Part shown: positions 9,935 through 19,006 of the stretch, piece by piece | Layout of the letters: each line of letters opens with the position of its first letter | Position numbering within the stretch: position 1 is the stretch's first letter | Assembly: GCA_964560875.1 (NCBI GenBank) | Contig: CAZLMW010000021.1 | Coordinates: 17,582 to 81,581 of the forward strand | DNA: 64,000 bases | Reading direction: 5' to 3' | DNA from: CAZLMW01 sp964560875 | GTDB taxonomy: Bacteria > Myxococcota_A > UBA9042 | The notes under the pieces: generated by a model | The model's database searches: none | What the model saw: only the letters and a program-made list of their open reading frames with translations | What the model was told of the DNA's origin: nothing | Made by a program: the position numbers and the translations under genes

Positions 9935-10981
9935 TCAGTCGATAACATGGCTCGCAACCGGTAGTGGATGTTTGTCGGCTGTTCGAGCGAGAAACTCGCG
10001 TCGCATCCGCTGGCGCTCGACGAAACGTTGCTTCACCCCGGCGTTGCGCTGCTCAAACGCAGCCTTCCTGCGCGCCTTGGTTTGTTCATGGACATCCGAC
10101 AGGTCGATCTGCAAGTCGCCCCACGTCTGCGGTTTATATGGATCGGCGCCGAGCGGCCAGGCGCGATCCCGTCGGGCCATTCCGCCACGCCAGTCCACGA
10201 TGGCGAAACCCAGCGTCGCGGTGTCGGTCACGGCGATATCCCACGGTTCGCCGGTGGCAAGCGCTGTCCACATCTGCACGGTCCATTCGCCGTCGCGCCA
10301 CGACCCCGTGATCCCGCCGCTCGCCGCGCCGAGGCCGCCGAACTCGTACGCCACGCTCCATCCGTCTTCCCAATGCGCGTCGCGATAGCCGCCACCGCTC
10401 AAGCCCGAGACCCCGATGTAGTGGCAGTCGTCATGTTTGCCGTCGAGCACGCGATCCGGTGCCGCCCCGTCGTCTTCGAAATAGAACGCCAAGCGCGGCT
10501 GCTTGGGATCGGGATCGGGTTCCGGGTAGCGCAGCCGGATGAAAAGCTGGCGTCCGTCATGCAGCGCCCGAAGGACCGCCGGTCGGCCGGAGAACTGAGC
10601 CTGCACCGCCGTGGCACGCGACCACGTCGTGGCGGCGATGATGCCGTTGTCGCCCGTTTCCAGCCGCGGGACGAACGAAGCGACAAGCGCCGGACGCTCG
10701 GCTGTGTTCCCGTCCATTGTCGACTCGGCCGGCGGGGCCTCTTGGGCTTGCTCGGGCGCCTGCTCGCACGTGGAAATGCCGGCGCGTGGAGTCGGCTCAA
10801 TGCGCTTTGCGGCCAGCATGGGCTCGGCCGGTGTGACCGACATTGGCGTTGCGGCGACCGGGTCCTGCCGATCGGTACAACCGCTCCAAACAAGGACCGT
10901 GTATACGAGCACGAGTCGGTGTCGGGTCGCTGCGTTTCGCCTCGGCGCGGGCCTGCACAATGATGTCCGTCGTTTCGCCAT
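9935..10981 (-). CDS. Lipoprotein with ethylbenzene-dehydrogenase-like heme-binding fold (putative)
   Basis: 348 residues from the ATG at 10981. An Arg-rich n-region, hydrophobic core and Cys (VLVWSGC) form a lipoprotein signal. A ~60-residue Pro/Ala/Glu linker precedes a beta-rich domain (about 95-300). That domain has features of the EB_dh / DOMON-like / CBM9-like fold: a strand LRALHDGRQLFIRLRY, FYFEDDG, WEDGWSVAYEFGG and LGFAIVDWRGG. Such domains bind heme b or carbohydrate, often in c-type electron-transfer proteins. No CXXCH is present. The last 45 residues are a charged helix. The fold assignment is moderate and the function unknown. Confidence 0.6.
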   Translation of the reverse strand: MAKRRTSLCRPAPRRNAATRHRLVLVYTVLVWSGCTDRQDPVAATPMSVTPAEPMLAAKRIEPTPRAGISTCEQAPEQAQEAPPAESTMDGNTAERPALVASFVPRLETGDNGIIAATTWSRATAVQAQFSGRPAVLRALHDGRQLFIRLRYPEPDPDPKQPRLAFYFEDDGAAPDRVLDGKHDDCHYIGVSGLSGGGYRDAHWEDGWSVAYEFGGLGAASGGITGSWRDGEWTVQMWTALATGEPWDIAVTDTATLGFAIVDWRGGMARRDRAWPLGADPYKPQTWGDLQIDLSDVHEQTKARRKAAFEQRNAGVKQRFVERQRMRREFLARTADKHPLPVASHVID

Positions 10982-11093
10982 GGTTCGCCTCCGTCCTGTT
11001 CTGAGACGCGCGAGTCGCTGCAACGGTCTGGCGCCCCGAAGCGCGGGCGTGTGAACTCGGCAAGCAGCTGGCCCGTCATTAGCAGCTGGGTTC

Positions 11094-11139
11094 TTGATCC
11101 CATTGTGGGAACGCGCTAGGTTGTTCCCGATTTGGGATC
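11094..11139 (+). promoter_or_regulatory. Putative higBA promoter with two operator palindromes
   Basis: Two 17-base elements face each other, GATCCCATTGTGGGAAC (11096-11112) and GTTCCCGATTTGGGATC (11123-11139). They form a larger inverted repeat, and each is also internally palindromic (TCCCA-TTG-TGGGA and TCCC-GATTT-GGGA), with centres 27 bases apart. A weak sigma-70-like promoter overlaps: TTGATC at 11094-11099, a 17-base spacer, and TAGGTT at 11117-11122. Binding of HigA here would occlude the promoter, as is usual for toxin-antitoxin autoregulation. Confidence 0.55.
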
Positions 11140-11169
11140 CTCCCGAGCCGAGACGTGGGAAACAGTCGC

Positions 11170-11466
11170 GTGCGAATCATAGCTCGGAAGACGCTGCGCG
11201 ATTTCTGGGTGCGTGGACACGCCGATGCAGAGCAGCCGCTCCGCGCTTGGTACACAGAGGTCGCAGCCGCGGACTGGCGTACGATGGCTGATATCAAACG
11301 ACGGTACGCCCACGCGAGCGTGATCGATGCGGAGCGAGTGGTGTTCAACATCGGCGGCAATAAACACCGATTGGTCGTGAAAGTCTGGTTCGCCGGCAGC
11401 GCGGTCTGGATCAAGTTCATTGGAACGCACGCGGACTACGACAGAATTGAAGTCACGGCGTTGTGA
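11170..11466 (+). CDS. higB: HigB-family mRNA interferase toxin
   Basis: 98 residues. HigB-family toxins (RelE superfamily) cleave mRNA on the ribosome. The family layout is complete: it begins (V/M)RIIARKTLRDFW, then DAEQPLRAWY, ADIKRRYAHAS, the core strand VVFNIGGNKHRLVV, and KFIGTHADYD near the C-terminus. The GTG at 11170 is chosen because homologues start with MRIIA; a GTG at 11155 would add five residues. The antitoxin gene follows after 7 bases with a GAGGAAGG ribosome site inside the junction. The toxin-first order is typical of hig systems. Confidence 0.9.
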   Translation: MRIIARKTLRDFWVRGHADAEQPLRAWYTEVAAADWRTMADIKRRYAHASVIDAERVVFNIGGNKHRLVVKVWFAGSAVWIKFIGTHADYDRIEVTAL

Positions 11467-11473
11467 GGAAGGC

Positions 11474-11845
11474 ATGAACGTTCATCCGATTCGAACAGAC
11501 GAAGACCACGCCAAGGCGTTGGAGCTGCTTGAGAGCGTGTGGGGCGCGGCGCCGGGAACCCCGGAGGCGGACACGGCGGAAGTCCTGGCGACGCTGATTG
11601 ACGCCTACGAGCGTGAGAACCACGCCATTGGGCCGCCGGACCCGGTGTCGGCGATACGCTTCCGGATGCAGCAGCAGGGTTTCACAACCAGCGACTTGGC
11701 GAAGGTGCTCGGCGGGAGATCCAAGGTCTCGGAAGTCCTTCGCGGCAAGCGTGGGCTGTCGCTCGGGATGATCCGGCGACTGCATCACCAATGGGGAATC
11801 CCAGCAGCGGTGCTTATTGGCGATGGGCGCGCAGAGGCGGCGTGA
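11474..11845 (+). CDS. higA: HigA-family antitoxin with XRE-type helix-turn-helix
   Basis: 123 residues. The N-terminal half (HPIRTDEDHAKALELLE, GTPEADTAEVLATLIDAYE) is the helical toxin-neutralising region common to this HigA subgroup. The C-terminal half has an HTH: FTTSDLAKVLGGRSKVSEVLRGKRGLSLGMI is split as helix-turn-recognition helix around residues 75-105. It would bind HigB and repress its own promoter through the palindromes at 11096-11139. The ATG at 11474 follows GAGGAAGG by 4 bases and gives the family start (MNVHPI). Confidence 0.9.
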   Translation: MNVHPIRTDEDHAKALELLESVWGAAPGTPEADTAEVLATLIDAYERENHAIGPPDPVSAIRFRMQQQGFTTSDLAKVLGGRSKVSEVLRGKRGLSLGMIRRLHHQWGIPAAVLIGDGRAEAA

Positions 11846-11939
11846 GCCGGTGGACGAACAGGCTTGCTGTCGCAGCGAGACGTTTTCCGGACTACACCCG
11901 GGGGTGCGGTCGCCCGCTGTGTCGCGCTATCCTCCAGCC

Positions 11940-12947
11940 ATGCCGATCGAACCTGTCGCGCGATTTATCTGGCTCGGCCCCCGCCTGTCCCCGACCGCAT
12001 GGCTAGCTGTCCGTGCGGCCACCGATCGCGGCGGGTTCAACCGCGTCGTGCTCCACGTCGACGATCCAGCCATCGCCGCCGATCCGCTCGTCGCCGATCT
12101 CGTCAACACCGGTGTTCGCCTGGTCCGAGAAGACGGCCCGGCGCGTATCGCCGCGCTCTCCGACCATCCCGACGGCGCGATCGCTCCCCACGAAGCCAGC
12201 CGCCTCGCCGACCTTTATAGCAGGGCAGGGCAGCCGGCCATCGCCGCCGATCTGCTGCGGCTCGCGATCCTCTTTCGCGACGGCGGCGTGTACCTCGATG
12301 CGGACGCCATCACGTTGCGGGACACGGCGCCTGTGCTGGAGGCGCCGGGATTCGCCGGGCTCGAATACATCTGCCTGCCGGCGCGGGTGCGGGACAGTCA
12401 CAACCCTCTTCGCTGGGCTCATGCCGGCGCGCTGATGGCGGTTCGCGACGTCTTGTCACGCACATCGGGCGGTCACCGCGGCTTCGATCGCGTCTCCAAG
12501 GCCTATCACGTCGCCGCCAACAACGCGGTGCTCGGTTCGATGCCCCGACATCCCGTGATCGGCGAAGCCCTCCGAACCGCCGCTTCCTATGACGACGCGC
12601 GCGCCCTGCGCCTGTACCAGCTCGGCCCCAAGCTGCTCGAAAAGGTCACGGACAACCGCAGCCGCGCCGACTTCCGGATGCATCCGCCCCAGGCGTTCTA
12701 TCCACTTAGCCCCGAGATCAGCTGGCACTACTTCAAGCCGTCCGACCTGCGGCCCGAGACGGTGTTCGGCGAAAGGACCTGGTGCGCACATCTGTATGAC
12801 TCGGTGGTCAAACGACGACTCGGACACGGCGTCACCGTCGATTGGCTGCGGCAGACCCGTCAGACGACGCTTTTTTCGCGCATGGTCGAGCCTTGGCTGG
12901 ATCGCTTGTTTGCGCTCGTGCCGGCCCAGCAGCGTGCGGCGAGATGA
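11940..12947 (+). CDS. DXD-motif glycosyltransferase (Gly_transf_sug / GT32-like)
   Basis: 335 residues. The segment LRLAILFRDGGVYLDADA (107-122) is the hallmark of capsular-polysaccharide/GT32-like transferases: the Arg and Gly-Gly pair precede a DAD metal/nucleotide-sugar motif at 120-122. PRFIWLG-like (ARFIWLGP, 7-14) is the conserved first strand. The enzyme should transfer a sugar from a nucleotide donor in the cytoplasm; no transmembrane helix is seen. The ATG at 11940 is the first that leaves the Rossmann-like domain intact; the frame is open further upstream into higA, with no similarity. Transcribed from its own position 94 bases after higA. Confidence 0.85.
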   Translation: MPIEPVARFIWLGPRLSPTAWLAVRAATDRGGFNRVVLHVDDPAIAADPLVADLVNTGVRLVREDGPARIAALSDHPDGAIAPHEASRLADLYSRAGQPAIAADLLRLAILFRDGGVYLDADAITLRDTAPVLEAPGFAGLEYICLPARVRDSHNPLRWAHAGALMAVRDVLSRTSGGHRGFDRVSKAYHVAANNAVLGSMPRHPVIGEALRTAASYDDARALRLYQLGPKLLEKVTDNRSRADFRMHPPQAFYPLSPEISWHYFKPSDLRPETVFGERTWCAHLYDSVVKRRLGHGVTVDWLRQTRQTTLFSRMVEPWLDRLFALVPAQQRAAR

Positions 12948-12955
12948 GAAGCCTT

Positions 12956-13069
12956 CTATTTGCAGCCCTTGGGTTTGACAGCGTCGCACACGAGCTTCTT
13001 GCCGTCGGACGCACATACACGGATGCCCTTGGCCTTGCACTTGCCCTTTCCGACGGTGCACGACCTCAT
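12956..13069 (-). CDS. 37-residue cysteine-rich peptide, likely remnant of a larger lipoprotein
   Basis: A short frame from an ATG at 13069 encodes a Lys-rich peptide with five cysteines spaced C-x6-C-x7-C-x8-C-x7-C (CTVGKGKCKAKG, VCASDGKKLVCDAV). This is the motif that precedes MopE-type metal-binding repeats in secreted proteins of this lineage; compare CNGVRTCTATGVSACSA in the 59637-60938 protein. There is no signal peptide and an in-frame TAG lies 11 codons upstream. It is therefore probably the surviving 3' end of a decayed cysteine-rich gene, though a genuine small protein cannot be excluded. Confidence 0.45.
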   Translation of the reverse strand: MRSCTVGKGKCKAKGIRVCASDGKKLVCDAVKPKGCK

Positions 13070-13232
13070 GCCCTCTACCCGTGTCCTCCATTCAGGCTAC
13101 CCGGACACGGGATAATGAGCGTATGGCATGACGCGAGACAGGGCACCTCATGTCGGTGTAACCGGCTGCGGGCATCGCTGGCCCGTCTGGGCATTTTGCC
13201 GATTGGAAACGGGATTTTTTACGTCCGCGGAC

Positions 13233-14177
13233 TCAGAACCGAAGCGTGAAACTCGCGCCCGGCGACGTGACGTTTGGCACGATGGCGGCGCGGATCTCGG
13301 ACGACTCCGGCGGCGTTCCATCCAAGATTCGCCATACGCCGTAGGCGGCCATCAGCACACCAAAGCCCGCGGTCCCAGCGTAGATGAGATCATTGCGTTG
13401 ATACGATTCGATCGACGCGTCGACCACCGACTTGGGATAGCGACCATCCGCTGCGTTCTGCTCGAACTCCGCGAAGTCGGCGAGCCCATATACGAACAGG
13501 CCGGCCGCTGACGCCACACACAGGCCGCCGCCGCCAAGCCACCACCATCCGATCTGGGCGGAATCTGCCAGATCCCTTCGCGCGGACGACGCGGCCGGGC
13601 GCCGACGATTGGTCTCAGCCGAAGGTGACGTGGCTGCGGCCGGAGGACGGAGCGGCGCCGGTTCGGCTGATACGACCGGCGACGGGTTGGCCCGAGCCGA
13701 ATCACGCCGAATCAACCGTTGCTCCGCCCGCAGAGCCCGCAGGCGCTGCTGCGCCGGACGGCGACGGGAGTTTTCCTTGCTGGCCACGCGCAAGAACCGC
13801 TCCAGATCCGCTATCGCGGCCTCGCGTTCACCCGCTTTGTCGGCCACAAATGCTGCATTGTACAGAGCCATCGGCTGCCGCGGCACGACTTCGAACGCAA
13901 GCCGCCATAACCGTGCTGCTTCCAGGAGCCGGCCGTCGTCTGACGCAGTGTGTGCCCGCTTCATCAGAGCCGTCCGCTTCTTCGTCGCGACCGAACTCTT
14001 CGGCGACGTGGCGGCTCGCGGTGCGCCGTATGCGACGTCCGGCGCGATTTGACTGGCGGTGAGCAGCGCAGCTCCCAAGGCCACCACGACCGTCACGTGT
14101 CGCGGTCGACACATCAGAAGCGGCCGACGCACCCCCCTCTTGGTTTCAGTCGATGGGAAGGATGATGGAGTGCTCAT
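13233..14177 (-). CDS. Membrane protein B: signal sequence, TPR-like helices, two C-terminal TM helices
   Basis: 314 residues from ATG 14177. An Arg-rich start and hydrophobic segment (VTVVVALGAALLTASQIA) give a signal or anchor. A TPR-like repeat follows (LEAARLWRLAFEVVPRQPMALYNAAFVADKAGEREAAIADLERFL, about 75-125). A Pro/Ala/Arg linker leads to two predicted TM helices (~225-248 and ~275-297). Its layout mirrors membrane protein A at 21807-22724, which also follows a kinase. The start overlaps the 3' end of kinase B by 32 bases, so the two are co-translated. It may be a substrate, sensor or scaffold of the kinase; that is inference from position. Confidence 0.75.
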   Translation of the reverse strand: MSTPSSFPSTETKRGVRRPLLMCRPRHVTVVVALGAALLTASQIAPDVAYGAPRAATSPKSSVATKKRTALMKRAHTASDDGRLLEAARLWRLAFEVVPRQPMALYNAAFVADKAGEREAAIADLERFLRVASKENSRRRPAQQRLRALRAEQRLIRRDSARANPSPVVSAEPAPLRPPAAATSPSAETNRRRPAASSARRDLADSAQIGWWWLGGGGLCVASAAGLFVYGLADFAEFEQNAADGRYPKSVVDASIESYQRNDLIYAGTAGFGVLMAAYGVWRILDGTPPESSEIRAAIVPNVTSPGASFTLRF

Positions 14178-15720
14178 CTGCGCTTTTCCGGTCGATGGGT
14201 TTGACCAATGGCCCTTCCGAGGGCGATGGCGGTCGCTGACGACGGGTCGTTCGCCGGCGGCGGCGTACTCGTCGATGACGTCGGACGCGGTCTCGTCGAG
14301 ACTCCGCGCTGTCCGGTGTGTTCGGGCGAACCGGTGCGGTCGCGGTATCGCCGGACTGTTGTCCTTTCGATGCATCAAGTTCTGGCGACGACTGAGCGCC
14401 CGACTCCAGCGAGGCCGACGCGTCGGGTGACGCCGCTATGGGAACCGCCAGCTGTGCCGGCCGAGCGTGGTCGACCCGCAGTTCCGCTTGCTGTGAGCGT
14501 GAGCTTTGAAGAGGCTGCGCGGCGTCAGACGGCCCAGCATCGCGCCCGGCGCTGACGACTATCCCAGCCGCGACCAGTACGAATGCGACCACGACAATCA
14601 GGCCTGCCAATGGCTTTTTCCGCGGTGTGGACGGCGTTTCACTGGCCGGCGTCGTGTCCGCGTGTGTAACGGCTGATCCGTGCGTGCCCGCCGTATCGCT
14701 CGCCACGGCCACCGACGGTCTATCGATCGCCACGGTCTCCGCGGCGTGATTTTGGTCGGGCGCTTGGCGGGCGTTCTGAGACGACCATGTGCCGGCGTCC
14801 AGCAGACCGTCACGAGGCGTCACTGGCGTGTAGTCGAGCGCGCCGCCTACAGCGCCGCCCAGCGTCTGGCGCATCGACTGGGCATCGTCGAAGCGATCGG
14901 CAGGTGACTTGGCGAGGGCTTTGAGGACCGCCTCAGCCAGTCCGTCAGGCAGTCCATCCACAAGCAGTCGAGGATCGGTGGGTTCGTCCGTGATGTGCTG
15001 ACGCAGCAGTACGATCGGATCGGTGGCCCTAAACGGCAATTCGCCCGTGAGGCAGCGGTAGAGCAACACGCCAATGGCATACAGATCGCTGCGGCCGTCG
15101 ATGTCCCAGCCCTGACACTGCTCTGGGCTCATGTAGCTCGGAGTTCCCAGCGCCTTGCCGGCCGCCGTCATCGACGAGTCGACGGTTTTGGCGATGCCGA
15201 AGTCCAACACCTTGGCGACCATCTCGCCGTCCAGCACCGGTAGCATGATATTCGCGGGCTTCAGGTCGCGGTGCACCAGCCCGTGGGCGTGGGCTTCAGA
15301 TAGGCTTCTGAGAACCTGGCAGCAGAGTTCGGACGCCCTGGTGAACGCCATCGTTTGACCGAGCCTCTTGAGACGTCGCAATTCGGCTTCGAGGTCGACC
15401 CCTTCCAGCAACTCCATCGCCATAAAGACGGGGCCGTCGGGCAGCTCTCCAACGTCGAAGACACGCACCGTGTGCCGACTCTTGAGTTGCGCGGTCACCT
15501 GAGCCTCTCGATAAAACCGAGCCACGACGTCGTCGTCTGCAGCGTCGGGATCAAGCGTCAGGAGCTTGAGAGCGATCGGTTGGAGGGTGCCCATATGCTC
15601 GGCGGAGTAGACGGCCCCAAACCCGCCACGCCCCAGGACACCCGTGACGCGGTAGCGGCCAAGCAGCTCGTCACCCACGCGGTAGGACAATGCGTCCCGT
15701 CGAAATGCCGTCGAACCCAT
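14146..15720 (-). CDS. Ser/Thr protein kinase B (Hanks-type, one TM helix)
   Basis: 524 residues. The complete Hanks kinase domain occupies ~22-285: Gly loop GRGGFGAVYSA (30-40), the ATP-anchoring Lys in ALKLL (K52), catalytic HRDLKPANIM (150-159), metal-binding DFG (173-175) and activation-segment end GTPSYMSPEQ (192-201). A single TM helix follows at about 370-390 (LIVVVAFVLVAAGIVV), then a Ser/Pro/Arg-rich extracytoplasmic tail of ~125 residues with no recognised sensor domain. All catalytic residues are present. It lies 40 bases downstream of the large FGE-like gene on the same strand and overlaps membrane protein B. Confidence 0.95.
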   Translation of the reverse strand: MGSTAFRRDALSYRVGDELLGRYRVTGVLGRGGFGAVYSAEHMGTLQPIALKLLTLDPDAADDDVVARFYREAQVTAQLKSRHTVRVFDVGELPDGPVFMAMELLEGVDLEAELRRLKRLGQTMAFTRASELCCQVLRSLSEAHAHGLVHRDLKPANIMLPVLDGEMVAKVLDFGIAKTVDSSMTAAGKALGTPSYMSPEQCQGWDIDGRSDLYAIGVLLYRCLTGELPFRATDPIVLLRQHITDEPTDPRLLVDGLPDGLAEAVLKALAKSPADRFDDAQSMRQTLGGAVGGALDYTPVTPRDGLLDAGTWSSQNARQAPDQNHAAETVAIDRPSVAVASDTAGTHGSAVTHADTTPASETPSTPRKKPLAGLIVVVAFVLVAAGIVVSAGRDAGPSDAAQPLQSSRSQQAELRVDHARPAQLAVPIAASPDASASLESGAQSSPELDASKGQQSGDTATAPVRPNTPDSAESRRDRVRRHRRVRRRRRTTRRQRPPSPSEGPLVKPIDRKSADEHSIILPID

Positions 15721-15760
15721 CGCAACCTCCCTGACCTACAACTTCGTCGAGATGCCGAAA

Positions 15761-18700
15761 TCAGGGGACCGGGATCATGCAGCGGAAACCGCGCAGCTTC
15801 AGTTGGGACAGCTCCGCCTCGGCGGCCTTGTAGGTGTTCCGGGCGCTCGCTCGGCAGTCCTTGAATGCGTTGTTGTAGGAACCGCCCTTGGCGACGTACG
15901 CGTTCTCGTTGCTTACAGCGTCTGGCGGTGCTGCCACCTGGCAGAGGCAGGACGTCTTATCCGCGCACTTGCAGCCCGTGCAGGCGTTGCAGTGTCCGTC
16001 TTCATTCTCCGCAATCGGCGTCGAGGTCAGCTCCCAGACGTTGCCCGCCATGTCGAGCATCCCGAACACGCTGACGCCCAACGGCTTCGACCCGCGAACG
16101 GCCGTGCCTGATGTCTGCATCACCCCATAGTTATTGAGCTCTTTGACGATCTTGGGGTTGTTGGCCGAGAACGCTTTGCCGTCGATCTCAAGCTGTTTGA
16201 TGCAGCTTTTCCACGACGTCACGGCCCATGGGAACTGGGGCATCGCGTCTTGGCAGGCCTTGCCAGTCTTGCCGAGCTTTTCGCATGAGCCGCGCGCCGC
16301 ATATTCCCACTCGGCCTCGGTGGGAAGCCGGCCTCCGAGCCACTTGCAGAACTTCTCGCCATTGTCGTGCTTGACGCCGTTGATTGGATGCAGCTTTCTG
16401 CTGGCGTTCTTGAAGTTGAACCCATCCCCGAGCGGCGTCGCGTTGCACACGCCGTTCGTGACGCAAGTCTCGAACTGCTTGGTATCCGTTTCGTACGTCG
16501 CCATGAACATCGCTGGCATCTTGAAGGGAACAACGGGGTGTTCGTTGCGGTAGACCTTCTTCCACACGGGCTCCCAGGTCGCGTGGCCGATCCACTTCTT
16601 CTTGTCGCAAACCTGGTCGCACGCAGAACAGCCCATGTAGAACGTGCCGGCCGGTACCAGTTTCAGCTCGACCGTCTTGCGAACGATCTTGTCGACGCAG
16701 GCGATTTGGGCGCCTTCGGTCGGGGCGAAACACAGGTTGCTTTTGCCACACGGCGTGCCGACTTTGAGCGGCTTGTGAGAGCACAACCCGGACGACGCAG
16801 CACAGAGATCAGACGTACAGACGTTCTTGTCATCGCAGGACTTCGCGGCACCCGCGACGCATTGGCCGGCTTTGCAGATGTCGCCGACCGTGCACGCATT
16901 GCCGTCTGAGCATTTGGCACCGACGAGCGGTTTGAAGTCGCAGCTTCCTTTCTGGGGATCGCAGCTATCCACGGTGCACTGATTGCCGTCATCGCATTTT
17001 TTCAGGGGCCCGCTCTTGCACTTGCCCTGCGCGCACTTGTCCAACGTGCACCAGTTTCCGTCGCTGTTGCACCCGATGGCATTGGGCTTGTGCACGCACG
17101 CCAACTTCGCGTCGCAATGGTCATCTGTGCAGTGTTCATTGTCTTGGCAGACCAGCACCTTGCCCTTTGTGCACGCCCCTGCCTGGCACGTGTCCTTGTG
17201 CGTGCACTTGGACCCGTCCGCGTCGCAGCTGGCGCCGTCGGCTCGAGCCACCAGACTGCATTTTCCCGTCTTCTTGGCGCACTGGGTATTCTTGCACTGC
17301 GAGTCCGACGATTTGTCGCATACCACAACGGTTGTCTTGTCCACCTGGCACTTCTTGCTGGTGCCGAATGTCACGCAAATCAACGTTCCATTGCATAGGT
17401 CGCCGTCTTCCTGACCGGCGCAGTCCTGGTTCGTTTTGCAGCTGCACGTGGCGGTGTCGGCTTTGCCGAGGCACTTCGAGGCGGTGCACTTGTCGTCCTT
17501 CGTGCACGGGTCTCCGTCGTTGCAAGACGCCGAATTGGGCGCGTTCTTGCAGCCGGCTTTGGCGTCGCATGAGTCGACCGTGCATGGGTTCGCGTCGTTG
17601 CACTTGCCGGCCGGCTTGATCCCTGCGCAAGCACCCTTGAGGCATTTGTCGCCGGCCGTGCACTTGTCATCGTCGTCGCAGGAACCCACGTCGAGATCGA
17701 CTTTCGTGCATCCCGTTTTCGGGTCACAGCCGTTCTTCGTGCACACGTTGCCATCGCCGCAGTTGGTCGGCGAACCGCCGCATTTGCCTGCCTTGCACAC
17801 ATCCTGTTTGGTGCACTTATCGCCATCGTCACACGCGTTGTTGGTGTGTTTCTGCACGCATTTCGACGTGCCCGCATGGCAGCTGCCCCACGTGCATGGG
17901 TCACCATTGTCGCACTTCAGCGGCGTGCCTTTGCATGTGCCCGAAACGCACTTGTCGGCCGTAGTGCAGTTGTTTCCGTCAGTGCACGGGACGTTTGTCG
18001 GCTTGTTGCTGCATTTCCCAGATTTACTGTCGCAAGCGTCTGCTGTGCAGACCTCGCCGTCATCACACGACTTTGAGGCTCCTTTGCACGCGCCGGCGAC
18101 ACACTTGTCCGGCCCGGTGCACGCATCGCCGTCGTCGCACGTCCCTTCCTTGTGCGGGTTGAGGCAGTCGCCCTTGCAGGTGTTCGAGGTGCACGGGTTG
18201 CCGTCGTCACAGTCTTTGGGCTTGCCAGGCGCGCATTTGCCTTGGACGCAAGCGTCGGCCTTGGTGCACTCGTCGCCGTCGTCGCACGGACCAGGCTTGT
18301 TCGTCGCTGCGCAGACGCCTGTCTTGACGTTGCAGATCTTCTCGCACTCGCCAGCCTTGAAGCAGACCTTCGGGACGCCCACGCACTTGCCGTTCTTGCA
18401 CGCATCCTTTTCGGTGCAGGGCTTGCCGTCATCGCAGGGCAGCGTGTCGTCCGGTTTGTTCTGGCATCCCTTCTTCGGATCGCACCAGTCCTTTGTGCAC
18501 TGCTCGTTATCGTCGCAATCGATCTTCTTCCCCACACACTCCCCGCCCTTGCACGCGTCTGGCTTCGTGCAGGCATCGCCATCGTCGCAAGGTCCGGCTT
18601 TGGGCGGATAGGTGCATTTGCCCGATGCCGGGTTGCACGTGCCCTTCTCGCATGGGTTGCCGTTGTCGCAAACGGTCGGCTTGTGGACGCATTTGCCGTC

Positions 18701-19006
18701 CTTACACGCATCGCCGGTACAGAGCTTGCCGTCATCACAACCGTCTTCATCGGTCTCACCGTCGCAGTCGTCGTCGATGCCGTTGCACGGGTCGAGATTG
18801 TCAGAGCAGGTGTCCTGGCTCGAATGACCGTCGCCGCTGTCCGTCTTGCCGACATCCGCCGCGGGCGCGTCGCCAGGATCGACCGTGACGTCAGCGGCCA
18901 CGCTCGCGTCGACACTTGTGGAGGGTTCTGGCGCGACTTTGCAGCCGACCGTGGTCACAGCGAGGACGCACAGCGACCGATATACGGGAGAAAGGGAGCG
19001 GTTCAT
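15761..19006 (-). CDS. Cysteine-repeat lipoprotein B with C-terminal FGE-sulfatase-fold domain
   Basis: 1081 residues. The lipoprotein signal ends VTTVGC (C22). After a Asp/Ala linker come a MopE-like motif (CNGIDDDCDGETDED) and about twenty CDDGDxCT-type cysteine repeats to ~residue 800. The last ~240 residues form an FGE-sulfatase (SUMF1/PvdO) fold: VPAGTFYMGC, ATYETDTKQFETCV, GGRLPTEAEWEYAARG, MLDMAGNVWELTST, VAKGGSYNN, RGFRCM. The Cu-binding cysteine pair of true formylglycine-generating enzymes (W-x-C near the RGGSW motif) is absent. A six-cysteine cluster (15941-15994) is inserted after the GNVWE motif. Probably a surface protein using the fold for binding. ATG 19006 is chosen for its signal peptide. 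Kinase B follows 40 bases later. Confidence 0.85.
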   Translation of the reverse strand: MNRSLSPVYRSLCVLAVTTVGCKVAPEPSTSVDASVAADVTVDPGDAPAADVGKTDSGDGHSSQDTCSDNLDPCNGIDDDCDGETDEDGCDDGKLCTGDACKDGKCVHKPTVCDNGNPCEKGTCNPASGKCTYPPKAGPCDDGDACTKPDACKGGECVGKKIDCDDNEQCTKDWCDPKKGCQNKPDDTLPCDDGKPCTEKDACKNGKCVGVPKVCFKAGECEKICNVKTGVCAATNKPGPCDDGDECTKADACVQGKCAPGKPKDCDDGNPCTSNTCKGDCLNPHKEGTCDDGDACTGPDKCVAGACKGASKSCDDGEVCTADACDSKSGKCSNKPTNVPCTDGNNCTTADKCVSGTCKGTPLKCDNGDPCTWGSCHAGTSKCVQKHTNNACDDGDKCTKQDVCKAGKCGGSPTNCGDGNVCTKNGCDPKTGCTKVDLDVGSCDDDDKCTAGDKCLKGACAGIKPAGKCNDANPCTVDSCDAKAGCKNAPNSASCNDGDPCTKDDKCTASKCLGKADTATCSCKTNQDCAGQEDGDLCNGTLICVTFGTSKKCQVDKTTVVVCDKSSDSQCKNTQCAKKTGKCSLVARADGASCDADGSKCTHKDTCQAGACTKGKVLVCQDNEHCTDDHCDAKLACVHKPNAIGCNSDGNWCTLDKCAQGKCKSGPLKKCDDGNQCTVDSCDPQKGSCDFKPLVGAKCSDGNACTVGDICKAGQCVAGAAKSCDDKNVCTSDLCAASSGLCSHKPLKVGTPCGKSNLCFAPTEGAQIACVDKIVRKTVELKLVPAGTFYMGCSACDQVCDKKKWIGHATWEPVWKKVYRNEHPVVPFKMPAMFMATYETDTKQFETCVTNGVCNATPLGDGFNFKNASRKLHPINGVKHDNGEKFCKWLGGRLPTEAEWEYAARGSCEKLGKTGKACQDAMPQFPWAVTSWKSCIKQLEIDGKAFSANNPKIVKELNNYGVMQTSGTAVRGSKPLGVSVFGMLDMAGNVWELTSTPIAENEDGHCNACTGCKCADKTSCLCQVAAPPDAVSNENAYVAKGGSYNNAFKDCRASARNTYKAAEAELSQLKLRGFRCMIPVP

